Below, in pieces: positions 45,908 to 53,844 of a DNA stretch of 64,000 bases (position 1 is the first letter of the stretch; every line of letters begins with the position of its first letter). The stretch covers positions 1 through 64,000 of the forward strand of contig SHUG01000001.1 in NCBI GenBank assembly GCA_009694735.1, in the 5' to 3' direction. The position numbers and the translations under genes were made by a program. Source of the stretch: Acidobacteriota bacterium (GTDB lineage Bacteria > Acidobacteriota > Vicinamibacteria > Vicinamibacterales > UBA2999). The notes below the pieces were generated by a model that saw nothing but the letters and a program-made list of their open reading frames with translations, made no database searches and was not told the DNA's origin.

Positions 45908-47269
45908 TCAGCGCACCCACAATTGGCGTGTGATGGTGGGCGAGCCGCAGGCTTCGAACCAATCGACGCCTTCACTGACCAGGTCGAACTTCAGGGCATA
46001 GCGTCCTGGCGTCTCCGGGATCGGTACCTCAATATGCACCGACGTTTCCGCACCGGGCGCCAGATCTTCTGGCAACCACGCGCGGGCGTGATCGCGGTTG
46101 ATCAGCTCGCCGCCGGCACCCATCAGTTGCGCGCCGAGCCTGACGAGGCGCCGGCCCGAACTGGTCTGCTTCCGGAACGCGCGTCCCGAGAGGTTGCGCA
46201 CCTTGGTAGTCAGCGCCAGGGTTGAGGCGGCCCGCACCAGGAACGGCAGGCCGGGCAGTGCGGTATGCACGTCGATTTCGGCGCGCGGTGTCATGCCTGG
46301 AATGGCGTTGCCGAGCCCGCTGTTGTCCCAGATCTCGTTTCGGATTCGCGCGTTGCCGTCAGAACCCGGCTTGAAGCGCTGCGAGAACGAATCTTCGGGA
46401 TGGTCAGTAATTTCCCAGCACAGACGGTCGATGCCGATCTCGGCGGCCAACTGCCGTGCCCGGTCCATCTCCTCGTCCTGGTCGTTCCAGTTGAAGAGGA
46501 TGTAGCGCCAGTTGACGAACGGCAGTTCACGTCCACCCTTGTCGCGTTCATCGACCAGCGCACGCAGGTTGGCGATCGCCTTATCGAAGTTGCCGCGTTG
46601 CCGGTAGCGCACGTAGGTGTCCTGCGACGCGCCGTCGATCGAGAACGTCACTTCGTCGATGCCCGAGCGCGCCAACTGGCGCACCTTCTCGTCGGTGAAG
46701 GCCAGGCCGTTGGTGCTGGTGTAGAGGTAGATGTGCGGAAAGCGCGTCTTGATGTAGTCGCACATCTCGACCGCGCGCTTGTGCAGGAACGCTTCACCGT
46801 AGTTGAAGAAGTCGATGCGGCCGAGTGACGGCCCGGCTTCATCCACCACGCGGGTGAACAGGTCCCAGTCGAGCATGCCGGCCTGACGCGTGCGCGTGAT
46901 GCCGGTCTCAGGAGCGCAGCACGCCTGGAAGCACGAGATGTTACACGCCGCCGTGGTCTCGATGTAGAGGCGGCCGGGCAGGGCGCCGGCGTTCAGGTCG
47001 CGCTGCGGTGGCTCCTGGCCCGGTGGCAACGGCAGCTTGAGCGGACAGTCGCCGCAAAAATCAGAGCCGCCGGCGTTCATGTCGATGCGCAGCTGGCTGG
47101 CGGCGGCGCCTCGCCAGATCTCCGCGACCGCCGAGGTGCGGGTGTCACCCAGGACCCGTTTGGCATAGGGGTCGGCGCAGCCGCAGACCATGCGGCCGTC
47201 GCACAGCAAGACCCCGATCGACCAGGGCCACGAACACGTGTAGCGGTTGGCGAGGTGGTTGAGTGACAT
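45908..47269 (-). CDS. Radical SAM protein with an N-terminal SPASM-like cysteine region
   Basis: 453 residues. Unusual domain order: a cysteine-rich part comes first (Cys12, 23, 29, 31, 72 and 75, in TCSWPW, LLCDGRMVCGC and FCGDCPLK), followed by the radical SAM barrel. The cluster motif is C109-x3-C113-x3-C117-C118 (ACNISCFQACC) rather than CxxxCxxC, so either Cys117 takes the last place with one extra residue, or spacing differs in this family. Further barrel segments are RIDFFNYGEAFLHKRAVEMC, YLYTSTNGLAF and EVTFSIDGASQDTYVRYR. The last ~130 residues are a beta-sandwich-like domain. Radical SAM/SPASM enzymes often modify peptides or proteins; the substrate is unknown. The 88-residue gene ends two bases before its start. 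Confidence 0.8.
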   Translation of the reverse strand: MSLNHLANRYTCSWPWSIGVLLCDGRMVCGCADPYAKRVLGDTRTSAVAEIWRGAAASQLRIDMNAGGSDFCGDCPLKLPLPPGQEPPQRDLNAGALPGRLYIETTAACNISCFQACCAPETGITRTRQAGMLDWDLFTRVVDEAGPSLGRIDFFNYGEAFLHKRAVEMCDYIKTRFPHIYLYTSTNGLAFTDEKVRQLARSGIDEVTFSIDGASQDTYVRYRQRGNFDKAIANLRALVDERDKGGRELPFVNWRYILFNWNDQDEEMDRARQLAAEIGIDRLCWEITDHPEDSFSQRFKPGSDGNARIRNEIWDNSGLGNAIPGMTPRAEIDVHTALPGLPFLVRAASTLALTTKVRNLSGRAFRKQTSSGRRLVRLGAQLMGAGGELINRDHARAWLPEDLAPGAETSVHIEVPIPETPGRYALKFDLVSEGVDWFEACGSPTITRQLWVR

Positions 47270-47271
47270 CG

Positions 47272-47538
47272 CTACGGCTTGCCGATCTTCCTCATGTACG
47301 CCTCGAGCTTGTCGTTCTCGTACTTCACCTGGTTCAGGAACAGGCTTTCGGCGAGGTAGGCGCGCCGTTCCTCGTCCGTCAGCTGGCCGATCAGGTGATT
47401 GATCTCCCGGTTCAGGTCCTCGAATGAACGCCCCAACTCCCGCTTGGCAGTCACTTCGTGGAACAGGGCCTCGAGAACGGCGAGCAAGTCGCCATCCAGA
47501 AGGAGGTCGGCGCCGGACGTGGTCTTGATGCTTCTCAT
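47272..47538 (-). CDS. Small helical protein coupled to the radical SAM gene
   Basis: 88 residues, mainly helical and charged: LLAVLEALFHEVTAKRELGR, DLNREINHLIGQLTDEERRA, NQVKYENDKLEAYMRKIG. No signal peptide, no Cys, no leader-core pattern typical of modified peptides. It ends two bases before the radical SAM start, so the two should be made together. It may be an accessory or chaperone for the enzyme, or its substrate; I do not recognise it. Confidence 0.6.
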   Translation of the reverse strand: MRSIKTTSGADLLLDGDLLAVLEALFHEVTAKRELGRSFEDLNREINHLIGQLTDEERRAYLAESLFLNQVKYENDKLEAYMRKIGKP

Positions 47539-47569
47539 GGCCAGATTCCCATCTGTGTCATCTGTGGCC

Positions 47570-47911
47570 CTAGCTCCCGAAGCTCTGAAGCGCGGCCGCC
47601 TCGTCTGGGAACATCTTGAGAAAGTTGTGCGCGCCGGCCATGGTGAGCATGGTCTCGACCCGTTTGTTGACGCCGGCCAGCCGCAGCTCGCCGCCGGCCG
47701 CCGAGGTCTGGCGATACAGGTCCATCAGGCAGCCGATGGTGGCCGAGTCCACGTAGGTGACCTTCGACAGGTCGATCATCACCTTCTTGTCGCCGGCGGT
47801 GAGCAGCGACATGACCGCGCCGGAGAAATCGGCCAGCAGCGGATACATCAGTCGCGTTTCGCCAATGCGAACAATGGCGACACCTTGAGCACGGTCGGTC
47901 GTGAGATTCAT
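47570..47911 (-). CDS. STAS-domain anti-sigma factor antagonist
   Basis: 113 residues from ATG 47911. STAS domain with strand VAIVRIGETRLMYPL and phosphorylation-site region KVTYVDSATIGCLMDLYRQT, the Ser being the likely phospho-acceptor. The gene overlaps the ECF sigma factor stop as ATGA, so sigma factor and antagonist are translated together. The partner anti-sigma is not encoded next door. A CTGTG-family repeat (CATCTGTGTCATCTGTGGC) lies between it and the small helical gene. Confidence 0.9.
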   Translation of the reverse strand: MNLTTDRAQGVAIVRIGETRLMYPLLADFSGAVMSLLTAGDKKVMIDLSKVTYVDSATIGCLMDLYRQTSAAGGELRLAGVNKRVETMLTMAGAHNFLKMFPDEAAALQSFGS

Positions 47912-48507
47912 CCGGTTACCCTTTCGTCTTCCTCTCGAATGCGTTGCACCTGGCGAGCAAGTTCCGTGCGGCCGCGATTGATGCGCGATTTCACGGTGCC
48001 TTCCGGCAAGTTCAGCCGATCGGCGATTTCCTGGTACGACAGCTCCTGGATATCGCGTTTGACCACCGCTTCGCGCAGCGACGGCGGCAGTTCCGCCATG
48101 GCCTTGCGCAGCAGCTCGACGCGGTCGGCCTGTTCGAGCGCCTGGTAGGCGGTCTGGCCGGGCGCCGCCGGCGTCAGCTCGCCGGCATCGACGTCGCGGT
48201 CGATGGTTTCGCGCTCCTTGCGGACGCTGCGGTAGTGGTCGATGCACCGGTTGCGGCTCACGCTGACCAGCCAGGTCTGGAAATTCGCGCGGCGGTCGAA
48301 GGTGTGCAGTGAATTGAAAATCTTCAGGAAGACGTCCTGCGTCAGGTCTTCCGCTTCGTCGTGCCGGCCGGTGTACTTATAGGCGATGTTGAAGACCTTG
48401 CGCCGGTGCTGGCGCACGATCTCCTCCCACGCAATCTGATCGCCACCCAGGCAGCTCGCGATGAGCGTGTCGATGGCCTCAGTGGGCGCTGGCGAGGGAT
48501 CAGGCAT
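47908..48507 (-). CDS. ECF-type RNA polymerase sigma factor
   Basis: 199 residues. Region 2: AWEEIVRQHRRKVFNIAYKY, DEAEDLTQDVFLKIFNSL and RANFQTWLVSVSRNRCIDHY. Region 4: LPPSLREAVVKRDIQELSYQ and EIADRLNLPEGTVKSRINRG. It redirects RNA polymerase to a stress or envelope regulon. No membrane anti-sigma gene follows; a STAS protein does, in a 4-base overlap, which is uncommon for ECF factors and suggests partner-switching control. Confidence 0.95.
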   Translation of the reverse strand: MPDPSPAPTEAIDTLIASCLGGDQIAWEEIVRQHRRKVFNIAYKYTGRHDEAEDLTQDVFLKIFNSLHTFDRRANFQTWLVSVSRNRCIDHYRSVRKERETIDRDVDAGELTPAAPGQTAYQALEQADRVELLRKAMAELPPSLREAVVKRDIQELSYQEIADRLNLPEGTVKSRINRGRTELARQVQRIREEDERVTG

Positions 48508-48553
48508 GTGTCAGGAGGCCGGGGACGAGGCGTCCCCGACCCGGAATCATATC

Positions 48554-48588
48554 ATCCCGTCACTGCCGGGTTGCGCGGCGGACGGGAT
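48554..48588. promoter_or_regulatory. Inverted repeat upstream of lysA
   Basis: ATCCCGTC (48554-48561) and GACGGGAT (48581-48588), 12 bases before the lysA start and in the divergent gap with the ECF gene. A second dyad, CGGGGACG-AGG-CGTCCCCG, lies near 48520-48540. Either could be an operator or mRNA hairpin. Confidence 0.4.
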
Positions 48589-48600
48589 AGAATTAAGGCA

Positions 48601-49842
48601 GTGGCCTTCACCACTCCTTCGACTTCCTCAGAAGCAGCAACCGCCCGGCTCCAGGACATCGCTGCCGCCGTCGGTACGCCCTGCTACGTCTACGATGCGG
48701 ACATGATCGGCGCCGCCTACGCCACGCTGGACCAGGCCTTCGCCGGCTACCCGCATGCCATTCACTACGCGCTGAAGGCCAATTCGGCGCTGGCCATTGT
48801 CCGCCTGCTCCAGGCGCTTGGCGCGCACGCCGACGCCAACTCCCTTGGCGAAGTCGACGTCGCGACGCGGTGCGGGTTCCGGCCCGACCAGGTGATTTTC
48901 ACCGGCGTGGGCAAGAGCGCGGCCGAGATCGATCGCGCGGTCTCACTCGGTTTGCAGGCGATCAATGTCGAATCGCCCGGTGAGCTCGATCGCATCGATC
49001 AACGCGCGATGGCACAGGGAACGGTCGCCCGTGTCGCGTTGCGCGTCAACCCCGACATCGACGCGAAGAGCCATCCGCACATTTCCACGGGGTTGCGATC
49101 GAATAAATTCGGGGTGCCGATTGATGAGGCGCCGGCACTGTTCCGCGAGATGGCCCACCGCCAGGGCCTGACCCCGGTTGGTGCCCACGTGCACATCGGG
49201 TCCCAGATTACGACGCTCGACCCGTTGAGCCGAGCGGCCGAAGCGGTGGTCGCGCTCGCCCATTCGCTGCGCGACGAAGGCATCACCCTTCAGCATCTCG
49301 ACCTGGGCGGCGGGCTTGGCATTTCCTACGATGGCGGCCCGGTCGTGGACCCGGCCGACTACGTCCGTGCACTCGTGGCCGCGACCAGAGACAGTGGCCT
49401 CAAGATCGCGATCGAACCCGGACGGGTGCTCGTCGGTCCCGCCGGCCTGCTGCTGACCACCGTCGTCGACGTGAAGCAGTTCCCCGGAGCGAAACGCTTC
49501 GTCGTCGTCGATGCCGGCATGACCGAGCTGATGCGGCCGGCTCTCTATAACGCGTTCCATCGGATTGAGCCGGTGCTGCTACGGGCGGGCGACTCCGGGC
49601 CCGTCGACGTGGTGGGTCCGATCTGCGAAAGCACGGACTCGTACGCGCGCGACCGCCAGCTGGCCCCGGTGGCGGTCGGCGATCTCCTGGTCGTGCGTGA
49701 CGTTGGCGCCTACGGGGCGGTCATGGCCCACACCTACTTGCGCCGGCCGCTGTCGCCGGAGGTGATGGTGGAACGCGGCGAGTGGCGCGTCATCCGCCGC
49801 CGCCAAACCCTCGACGAACTGCTCGCCCTCGAGACCGAATGA
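48601..49842 (+). CDS. lysA: Diaminopimelate decarboxylase
   Basis: 413 residues from GTG 48601; the open frame upstream overlaps the sigma factor gene antisense and is not used. PLP lysine in IHYALKANSALAIV, Gly-rich loop and His in GAHVHIGSQI, LDLGGGLGISYDGG for phosphate binding, EPGRVLVGPAG, and the C-terminal VGPICESTDSYARDRQL with the substrate-contact Cys. It converts meso-diaminopimelate to lysine, last step of the pathway. The next gene, tmk, starts inside its stop codon (ATGA). Confidence 0.95.
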   Translation: MAFTTPSTSSEAATARLQDIAAAVGTPCYVYDADMIGAAYATLDQAFAGYPHAIHYALKANSALAIVRLLQALGAHADANSLGEVDVATRCGFRPDQVIFTGVGKSAAEIDRAVSLGLQAINVESPGELDRIDQRAMAQGTVARVALRVNPDIDAKSHPHISTGLRSNKFGVPIDEAPALFREMAHRQGLTPVGAHVHIGSQITTLDPLSRAAEAVVALAHSLRDEGITLQHLDLGGGLGISYDGGPVVDPADYVRALVAATRDSGLKIAIEPGRVLVGPAGLLLTTVVDVKQFPGAKRFVVVDAGMTELMRPALYNAFHRIEPVLLRAGDSGPVDVVGPICESTDSYARDRQLAPVAVGDLLVVRDVGAYGAVMAHTYLRRPLSPEVMVERGEWRVIRRRQTLDELLALETE

Positions 49843-50498
49843 CACTCAAGTCCCAAGCCCCCCACCTTCGCCAAGGCTCCGGTGGGCAAGCAAGCCCCAA
49901 GCCGCGGGGGCACTTGATCGTTTTCGAAGGCCTCGATCAAAGCGGCAAGCAGACCCAGGCCGAGCGGCTGCTGGCGGCCTTTCGCGCGGCTGGGCTCGGC
50001 GCCGAGTTCCTGACGTTCCCCGAATACACCACGGCCATTGGCACCGAGATCGGCCACGCGCTGCAGGGCGAGCGCCACTACGACCCCGACACCCTGCAAC
50101 TGCTCTACATCGCCAATCGCTTCGAGTTCCGCCCGCGCATCAGGCAGTGGCTGGATGAGGGGCGAATGGTGGTGTGCGATCGCTACCTCGCCTCCAGCAT
50201 TGCCTACGGCGAAGCCCAGGGCCTCGACGCCGCGTGGCTGACGGAGATTCAATGCCGCTTGCCGCAACCGTCACTGACGTTGCTACTCGACATCCCGCCC
50301 GCCGCGTCGCTCACTCGCAAGCAGGTGGCGCGCGACAAGTTCGAGCGCGACTTGCCGCTGCTTGGCCGCGTGCGCGAAAGTTACCTTCGCCAGGCCGGGC
50401 GAGAGGCCGGCTGGGTGCACCTCGACGGCGCTCGCGACAAGGATGCCGTGTCGGCAGAGGTGCTTAGCGCCGTCCGGTCACGACTCGGGCTGCTGTAA
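49839..50498 (+). CDS. tmk: Thymidylate kinase with repeat-encoded N-terminal extension
   Basis: 219 residues. Tmk phosphorylates dTMP to dTDP. P-loop FEGLDQSGKQTQA; DRY motif VVCDRYLASSIAYGEAQG; lid segment PAASLTRKQVARDKFE. The family normally starts right at LIVFEGLDGSGK, but here about 25 residues precede it, and HLRQGSGGQASPKP within them is encoded by the dispersed repeat at 49862-49890. No good alternative start lies after the repeat, and the ATG overlaps the lysA stop, so the extension is probably translated. The 3' end overlaps comF antisense by 35 bases. Confidence 0.93.
   Translation: MTLKSQAPHLRQGSGGQASPKPRGHLIVFEGLDQSGKQTQAERLLAAFRAAGLGAEFLTFPEYTTAIGTEIGHALQGERHYDPDTLQLLYIANRFEFRPRIRQWLDEGRMVVCDRYLASSIAYGEAQGLDAAWLTEIQCRLPQPSLTLLLDIPPAASLTRKQVARDKFERDLPLLGRVRESYLRQAGREAGWVHLDGARDKDAVSAEVLSAVRSRLGLL
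49862..49890 (+). repeat. Inner-unit repeat inside tmk
   Basis: CCACCTTCGCCAAGGCTCCG followed by GTGGGCAAG, read in frame near the N-terminus of thymidylate kinase. Confidence 0.8.
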
Positions 50499-51168
50499 GG
50501 GCCCGCACTTCTTTCACTCCCGCGGCCTTCAACACCCGCGCGCAGGCGTCCAGCGTCGCGCCGGTGGTCGACACGTCATCCACCAGCACGACGACTGCAG
50601 GAATGTGGCGTCCGGCTTCTTGAGCGCCGTAGCCTTGGCGGAGGCGGTTAGCCGGACCGTTCGCCACGACAAATGCGTCACGCACATTGTGGTGACGTTC
50701 GTCCGCGGGCAGTTCGATTTGAGAGACCGTGTAGCGAACGCGGCGCAGAAGGGGAGCCACCGGCAAGCCGAGTTGGCGCGCCAGGTCGTCGGCCTGGTTG
50801 AAGCCGCGGGCGCGCTCGCGGCGCGGATGCAGCGGCACGGGCACCGCCAGATCGGCGGTTGCCAACATCGCCGTGCCGCTCTCCCGCATCAGCCCGCCGA
50901 GCGGCTTCGCGATCGAGCGCCGCCGCTCGTACTTCAGCGCGTGAATGATGTCGCGGAGGCGGCCTTCATACAGGTCGACTGCGCACGCCCAGTCCACGGC
51001 GTGACGGCCGCGCGGGTGCTCGTTCAACGACGTGCCGCGACGAATCGACGCCCAGCAGCGCTCGCACACCGCGCCGTTCAGCGGCTGCAACAGCACCTGC
51101 GAACAGGCGGCACACGTCGGCTCGAAAAGGGAAGAGAGGAGAGAGTTGGCGAGGGCGCTCAGGGTCAT
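50464..51168 (-). CDS. comF: ComF-family phosphoribosyltransferase-like protein with repeat insertion
   Basis: 234 residues. N-terminal zinc module CAACSQ...CERCW, then WACAVDLYEGRLRDIIHALKY, VPVPLHPRRERARGFNQADD, and PRPP-binding loop VVVLVDDVSTTGATLDAC. ComF proteins take part in DNA uptake and also occur in non-competent bacteria; dprA at 55562 is the other competence-type gene here. Between VVANGPA and IPAVVVLVDD an extra stretch, NRLRQGYGAQEAGRH, comes from the repeat at 50602-50658, in a surface loop just before the PRPP loop. Confidence 0.9.
   Translation of the reverse strand: MTLSALANSLLSSLFEPTCAACSQVLLQPLNGAVCERCWASIRRGTSLNEHPRGRHAVDWACAVDLYEGRLRDIIHALKYERRRSIAKPLGGLMRESGTAMLATADLAVPVPLHPRRERARGFNQADDLARQLGLPVAPLLRRVRYTVSQIELPADERHHNVRDAFVVANGPANRLRQGYGAQEAGRHIPAVVVLVDDVSTTGATLDACARVLKAAGVKEVRALTAARVVTGRR
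50602..50658 (-). repeat. REP-like element, long form, inside comF
   Basis: AATGTGGCGTCCGGCTTC to TTAGCCGGACC with one inner unit GCCGTAGCCTTGGCGGAGGC. The whole element lies within the comF coding sequence and keeps the frame. Confidence 0.85.
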
Positions 51169-51198
51169 CAGGCGGACCCAGTCCCGGGCCTTCTGGCA

Positions 51199-51693
51199 CT
51201 AATCCTGGTCTGGTAATTCGTGGCGCACGGCGCTGCCCCACAGGCGATCGAGCGCGTAGAAGTCCCGTGCGTGCTTCGAGAACACGTGGACGACGAAGTC
51301 GAAATAGTCGAGCAGCACCCATTCCGCCCGCGCGTAACCTTCCACGAGCGACGGACGCTGCTTCTGCGACTTGAGCGCTTCTTCCACCGAATCAGCAATG
51401 GCCTGCACCTGCCGCGGATTGGCACCTGAACAGATCACGAAGTAATCCGTGAACGCGCCCGCCTTCTTCAGGTCGAGCACCACCACGCCGGTGGCCTTTT
51501 TGTCCTGCGCCGCCTCAATCACTGCCTGGATCGACTTCGGCAACTTGGGCAAGCGCGGCGATGCCGCCTTCGTGCTTGCCGCGCCGGAGCCCGATGACTT
51601 GTCCACCGTAGCCTTGGCGAAGGTGGAAGCTTTGGCGGAGGCGGGGCGAAGGCGGGTCGTTTTTGGTTTCCGCGAACTCAGAGTCTTTGCCAT
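51199..51693 (-). CDS. rsfS: Ribosomal silencing factor RsfS with repeat-encoded N-terminal tail
   Basis: 164 residues from ATG 51693. The conserved domain starts near residue 55 (IQAVIEAAQDKKATGVVVLD, DYFVICSGANPRQVQAIADS, WVLLDYFDFVVHVFSKHARD). RsfS binds ribosomal protein L14 and blocks subunit joining in starvation. The first ~50 residues are Lys/Ser/Ala-rich, with ASAKASTFAKATVDKSSGS encoded by two repeat units at 51600-51644. Order rplU-rpmA-obgE-nadD-rsfS is the usual bacterial arrangement. Confidence 0.93.
   Translation of the reverse strand: MAKTLSSRKPKTTRLRPASAKASTFAKATVDKSSGSGAASTKAASPRLPKLPKSIQAVIEAAQDKKATGVVVLDLKKAGAFTDYFVICSGANPRQVQAIADSVEEALKSQKQRPSLVEGYARAEWVLLDYFDFVVHVFSKHARDFYALDRLWGSAVRHELPDQD
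51600..51644 (-). repeat. Two inner-unit repeats inside rsfS
   Basis: CACCGTAGCCTTGGCGAAGG followed by a related unit with TTTGGCGGAGGCGG, in frame within the disordered N-terminal tail of RsfS. Confidence 0.8.
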
Positions 51694-51722
51694 GCAAGGT
51701 GCTTTCCAGTTGTCGGGCAACC

Positions 51723-52382
51723 CTAATGGGCGGCCCCCACATACAAACGATGGGTCGAAACGTAGGCGGCAACGGATGCGGGAACCAGGTCGCCAATGCT
51801 CTCACCCGCGCGAACGCGTCGCCGAATCTCCGTAGACGACACGTCGGGGGTCGCGGTTTCAATCAAAATGACGCGGGTTTTTCCGTCAGGCGTGGGGCTT
51901 GGGGCTTGAGGCTTGAATAGATCCGGTGTCGTCATGCGGTCGGCAAGGTCGGGGACACGCGCTTGCAGTGAGTGTAGCGTGATTCCGGGCCGTGCGACGA
52001 CGGCGAAGTGAGCGAGGTCGAGGACGGCGGGGTAGCGCGACCAGGTGGCAATTTCTGCGAACGCATCGGCTCCGATGATGAAGAAAAACTGAGACGTCGA
52101 TGTGGCGCGCAGCGCGGTCAGCGTGTCGAACGTATAGGACGGGCCGTTGCGCGTCAGCTCGATGTCCGACGCGGTCCAACCCTGCTGTTCGGCGGCCGCC
52201 AGTTCGGCCATCGCCAAGCGCGCCTCGGGCGAGGCGCTGGCCGCCGTGGCGCGATGGGGCGGGATGCGAGACGGCACCAGCATCACGCGGTCGAGGCGCA
52301 GCGCGGCCTGGGCGCGCAGCCCGGCCGTGATGTGACCGTTGTGAATGGGATCGAAGGTGCCGCCGAGGACGCCGAGCGTCAT
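51723..52382 (-). CDS. nadD: Nicotinate-nucleotide adenylyltransferase
   Basis: 219 residues. Nucleotidyltransferase start LGVLGGTFDPIHNGHITAGL with the HxGH motif; later SRIPPHRATAASASPEARLA, NGPSYTFDTLTALR, FFFIIGADAFAEIATWSRYP and VSSTEIRRRVRAGESIGDLV. NadD joins nicotinate mononucleotide with ATP to form deamido-NAD. It overlaps the obgE stop by 4 bases and lies 29 bases before rsfS, forming one operon. Confidence 0.96.
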   Translation of the reverse strand: MTLGVLGGTFDPIHNGHITAGLRAQAALRLDRVMLVPSRIPPHRATAASASPEARLAMAELAAAEQQGWTASDIELTRNGPSYTFDTLTALRATSTSQFFFIIGADAFAEIATWSRYPAVLDLAHFAVVARPGITLHSLQARVPDLADRMTTPDLFKPQAPSPTPDGKTRVILIETATPDVSSTEIRRRVRAGESIGDLVPASVAAYVSTHRLYVGAAH

Positions 52383-53563
52383 CGCTTCTTGGGTGTGCCG
52401 CTGCGAAGGGGTGGCATCAGCGCGGGGTTGTAATCCGCCGGCACCTCCGCCTCCGCCAAGGCTTCCACCTTCGCCAAGGCTACGGTGGACAGGCCGGCGG
52501 ACAAGTCGCCGGTCGCGTCCTCGCCTAGCGCAAGGGCCTTGGCTTCGAGCTCGCGCGCCTTGGCAATGATCGGCCAGGCGGCTTCAATCAGTTCCTTCAC
52601 GCCCGTGCCGGCGACCGCGGAGATCTGGAAGAACTTCAGCTTCAATTTCTTCGCGCGTTTCTCGAGGGCGGTGACGCGCTTCGGATCGTCGACGGCGTCG
52701 ATCTTGTTCGCGGCGACGAGGTGCGGCTTGGCGAGCAGCTCGGGATTGTAGAGTTCGAGCTCCTGGCGGATGGTGTCGAGGTCTTCCACCGGGTCGCGAC
52801 CCGAGGCGCCGGACACATCGACCATGTGGATGATCACCTTCGTGCGCTCGATGTGGCGCAGAAACTGGTGACCGAGACCGTGCCCTTCGTGCGCGCCTTC
52901 GATCAAACCCGGAACGTCGGCCACCACGAAGTCGCGGTCGCCGCTGAGCGCCACGACGCCAAGGTTCGGCGTGAGCGTCGTGAACGGGTAGGCGGCAATC
53001 TTTGGTTTCGCCGCGGAGATGACCGAGATCAGCGTCGACTTTCCCGCGTTGGGATAGCCGACCAGGCCGACATCCGCCAACAGCTTCAGCTTGAGGTGAA
53101 GGTCGAACTGCTGCCCTGGCTCGCCCGGCTGCACCTTGCGCGGCGCGCGATTGGTCGCGGTGGCAAAGTGCGCGTTGCCGAGGCCGCCTCGTCCGCCCTG
53201 AGCGAGCAACACGCGCTGGCCGACAATCGTGAGGTCCGCCGCCTGTTGCTTCTCGCCGGTCTCCGGATCGATCTTGAACACCAGCGTGCCGACCGGGACT
53301 GGAATTTCCATGTCGCGGCCACCGCGGCCAGTGCGCAGGGCGCCCGCGCCGTTGCCGCCGCGCTGGGCCTTGTAGTCGGGGTTGAAGCGGAAGTGGACGA
53401 GCGTGTTGCGGTGGGGGTCGGCGACGAGGAAGACGGAACCGCCCGCACCGCCGTTGCCGCCATCAGGTCCGCCCTTGGGGACGAACTTCTCGCGACGGAA
53501 GCTGAGCGATCCGCTGCCTCCGTCGCCTGCCTTGATGTGGATGTCGACTTCGTCGACGAACAC
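52379..53563 (-). CDS. obgE: GTPase Obg (ribosome assembly) with repeat-encoded C-terminus
   Basis: 394 residues. Gly-rich OBG domain (IHIKAGDGGSGSLSFRREKF, GGNGGAGGSVFL), then the G domain: G1 GLVGYPNAGKSTLISVIS, switch AYPFTTLTPNLGVV, G3 DVPGLIEG, G4 AANKID and G5 QISAVAGTG. Obg GTPases help 50S assembly and stress control. After residue ~345, LSTVALAKVEALAEAE is encoded by the repeat at 52445-52492. That region replaces the OCT-type end found in other species, so the protein's C-terminus is partly repeat-made. Confidence 0.96.
   Translation of the reverse strand: MFVDEVDIHIKAGDGGSGSLSFRREKFVPKGGPDGGNGGAGGSVFLVADPHRNTLVHFRFNPDYKAQRGGNGAGALRTGRGGRDMEIPVPVGTLVFKIDPETGEKQQAADLTIVGQRVLLAQGGRGGLGNAHFATATNRAPRKVQPGEPGQQFDLHLKLKLLADVGLVGYPNAGKSTLISVISAAKPKIAAYPFTTLTPNLGVVALSGDRDFVVADVPGLIEGAHEGHGLGHQFLRHIERTKVIIHMVDVSGASGRDPVEDLDTIRQELELYNPELLAKPHLVAANKIDAVDDPKRVTALEKRAKKLKLKFFQISAVAGTGVKELIEAAWPIIAKARELEAKALALGEDATGDLSAGLSTVALAKVEALAEAEVPADYNPALMPPLRSGTPKKR
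52445..52492 (-). repeat. Two inner-unit repeats inside obgE
   Basis: CTCCGCCTCCGCCAAGGCTT then CACCTTCGCCAAGGCTACGG, in frame in the C-terminal tail of Obg. Confidence 0.8.
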
Positions 53564-53570
53564 TTACTTG

Positions 53571-53828
53571 TTACTCGACCGGGTGAACGGAGATGAACCG
53601 TCCGCGCTGACCGTGGTCTTCGAACTTCACCTTGCCGGTGACCTTCGCGAACAGCGTATCGTCCTTGCCGAGGCCGACATTCAGCCCGGGTTGATACTTG
53701 CGGCCACGCTGGCGCACCAGGATTGACCCGCCGGTGACGAGGTTGCCTTCGAAGCGTTTGACGCCGAGCCGCTGCGAGTTGCTGTCGCGGCCGTTACGAG
53801 ACGATCCTTGACCTTTTTTGGTAGCCAT
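53571..53828 (-). CDS. rpmA: Large ribosomal subunit protein bL27
   Basis: 85 residues. [20 protein letters not shown] then [20 protein letters not shown] are the standard bL27 start; the protein reaches the peptidyl transferase centre with its N-terminal tail. The N-terminus begins directly with ATKKG, without the cleaved leader known in Firmicutes. Located between rplU and obgE, 7 bases before the latter. Confidence 0.97.
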   Translation of the reverse strand: MATKKGQGSSRNGRDSNSQRLGVKRFEGNLVTGGSILVRQRGRKYQPGLNVGLGKDDTLFAKVTGKVKFEDHGQRGRFISVHPVE

Positions 53829-53844
53829 TACAGGGGCTCTATCT

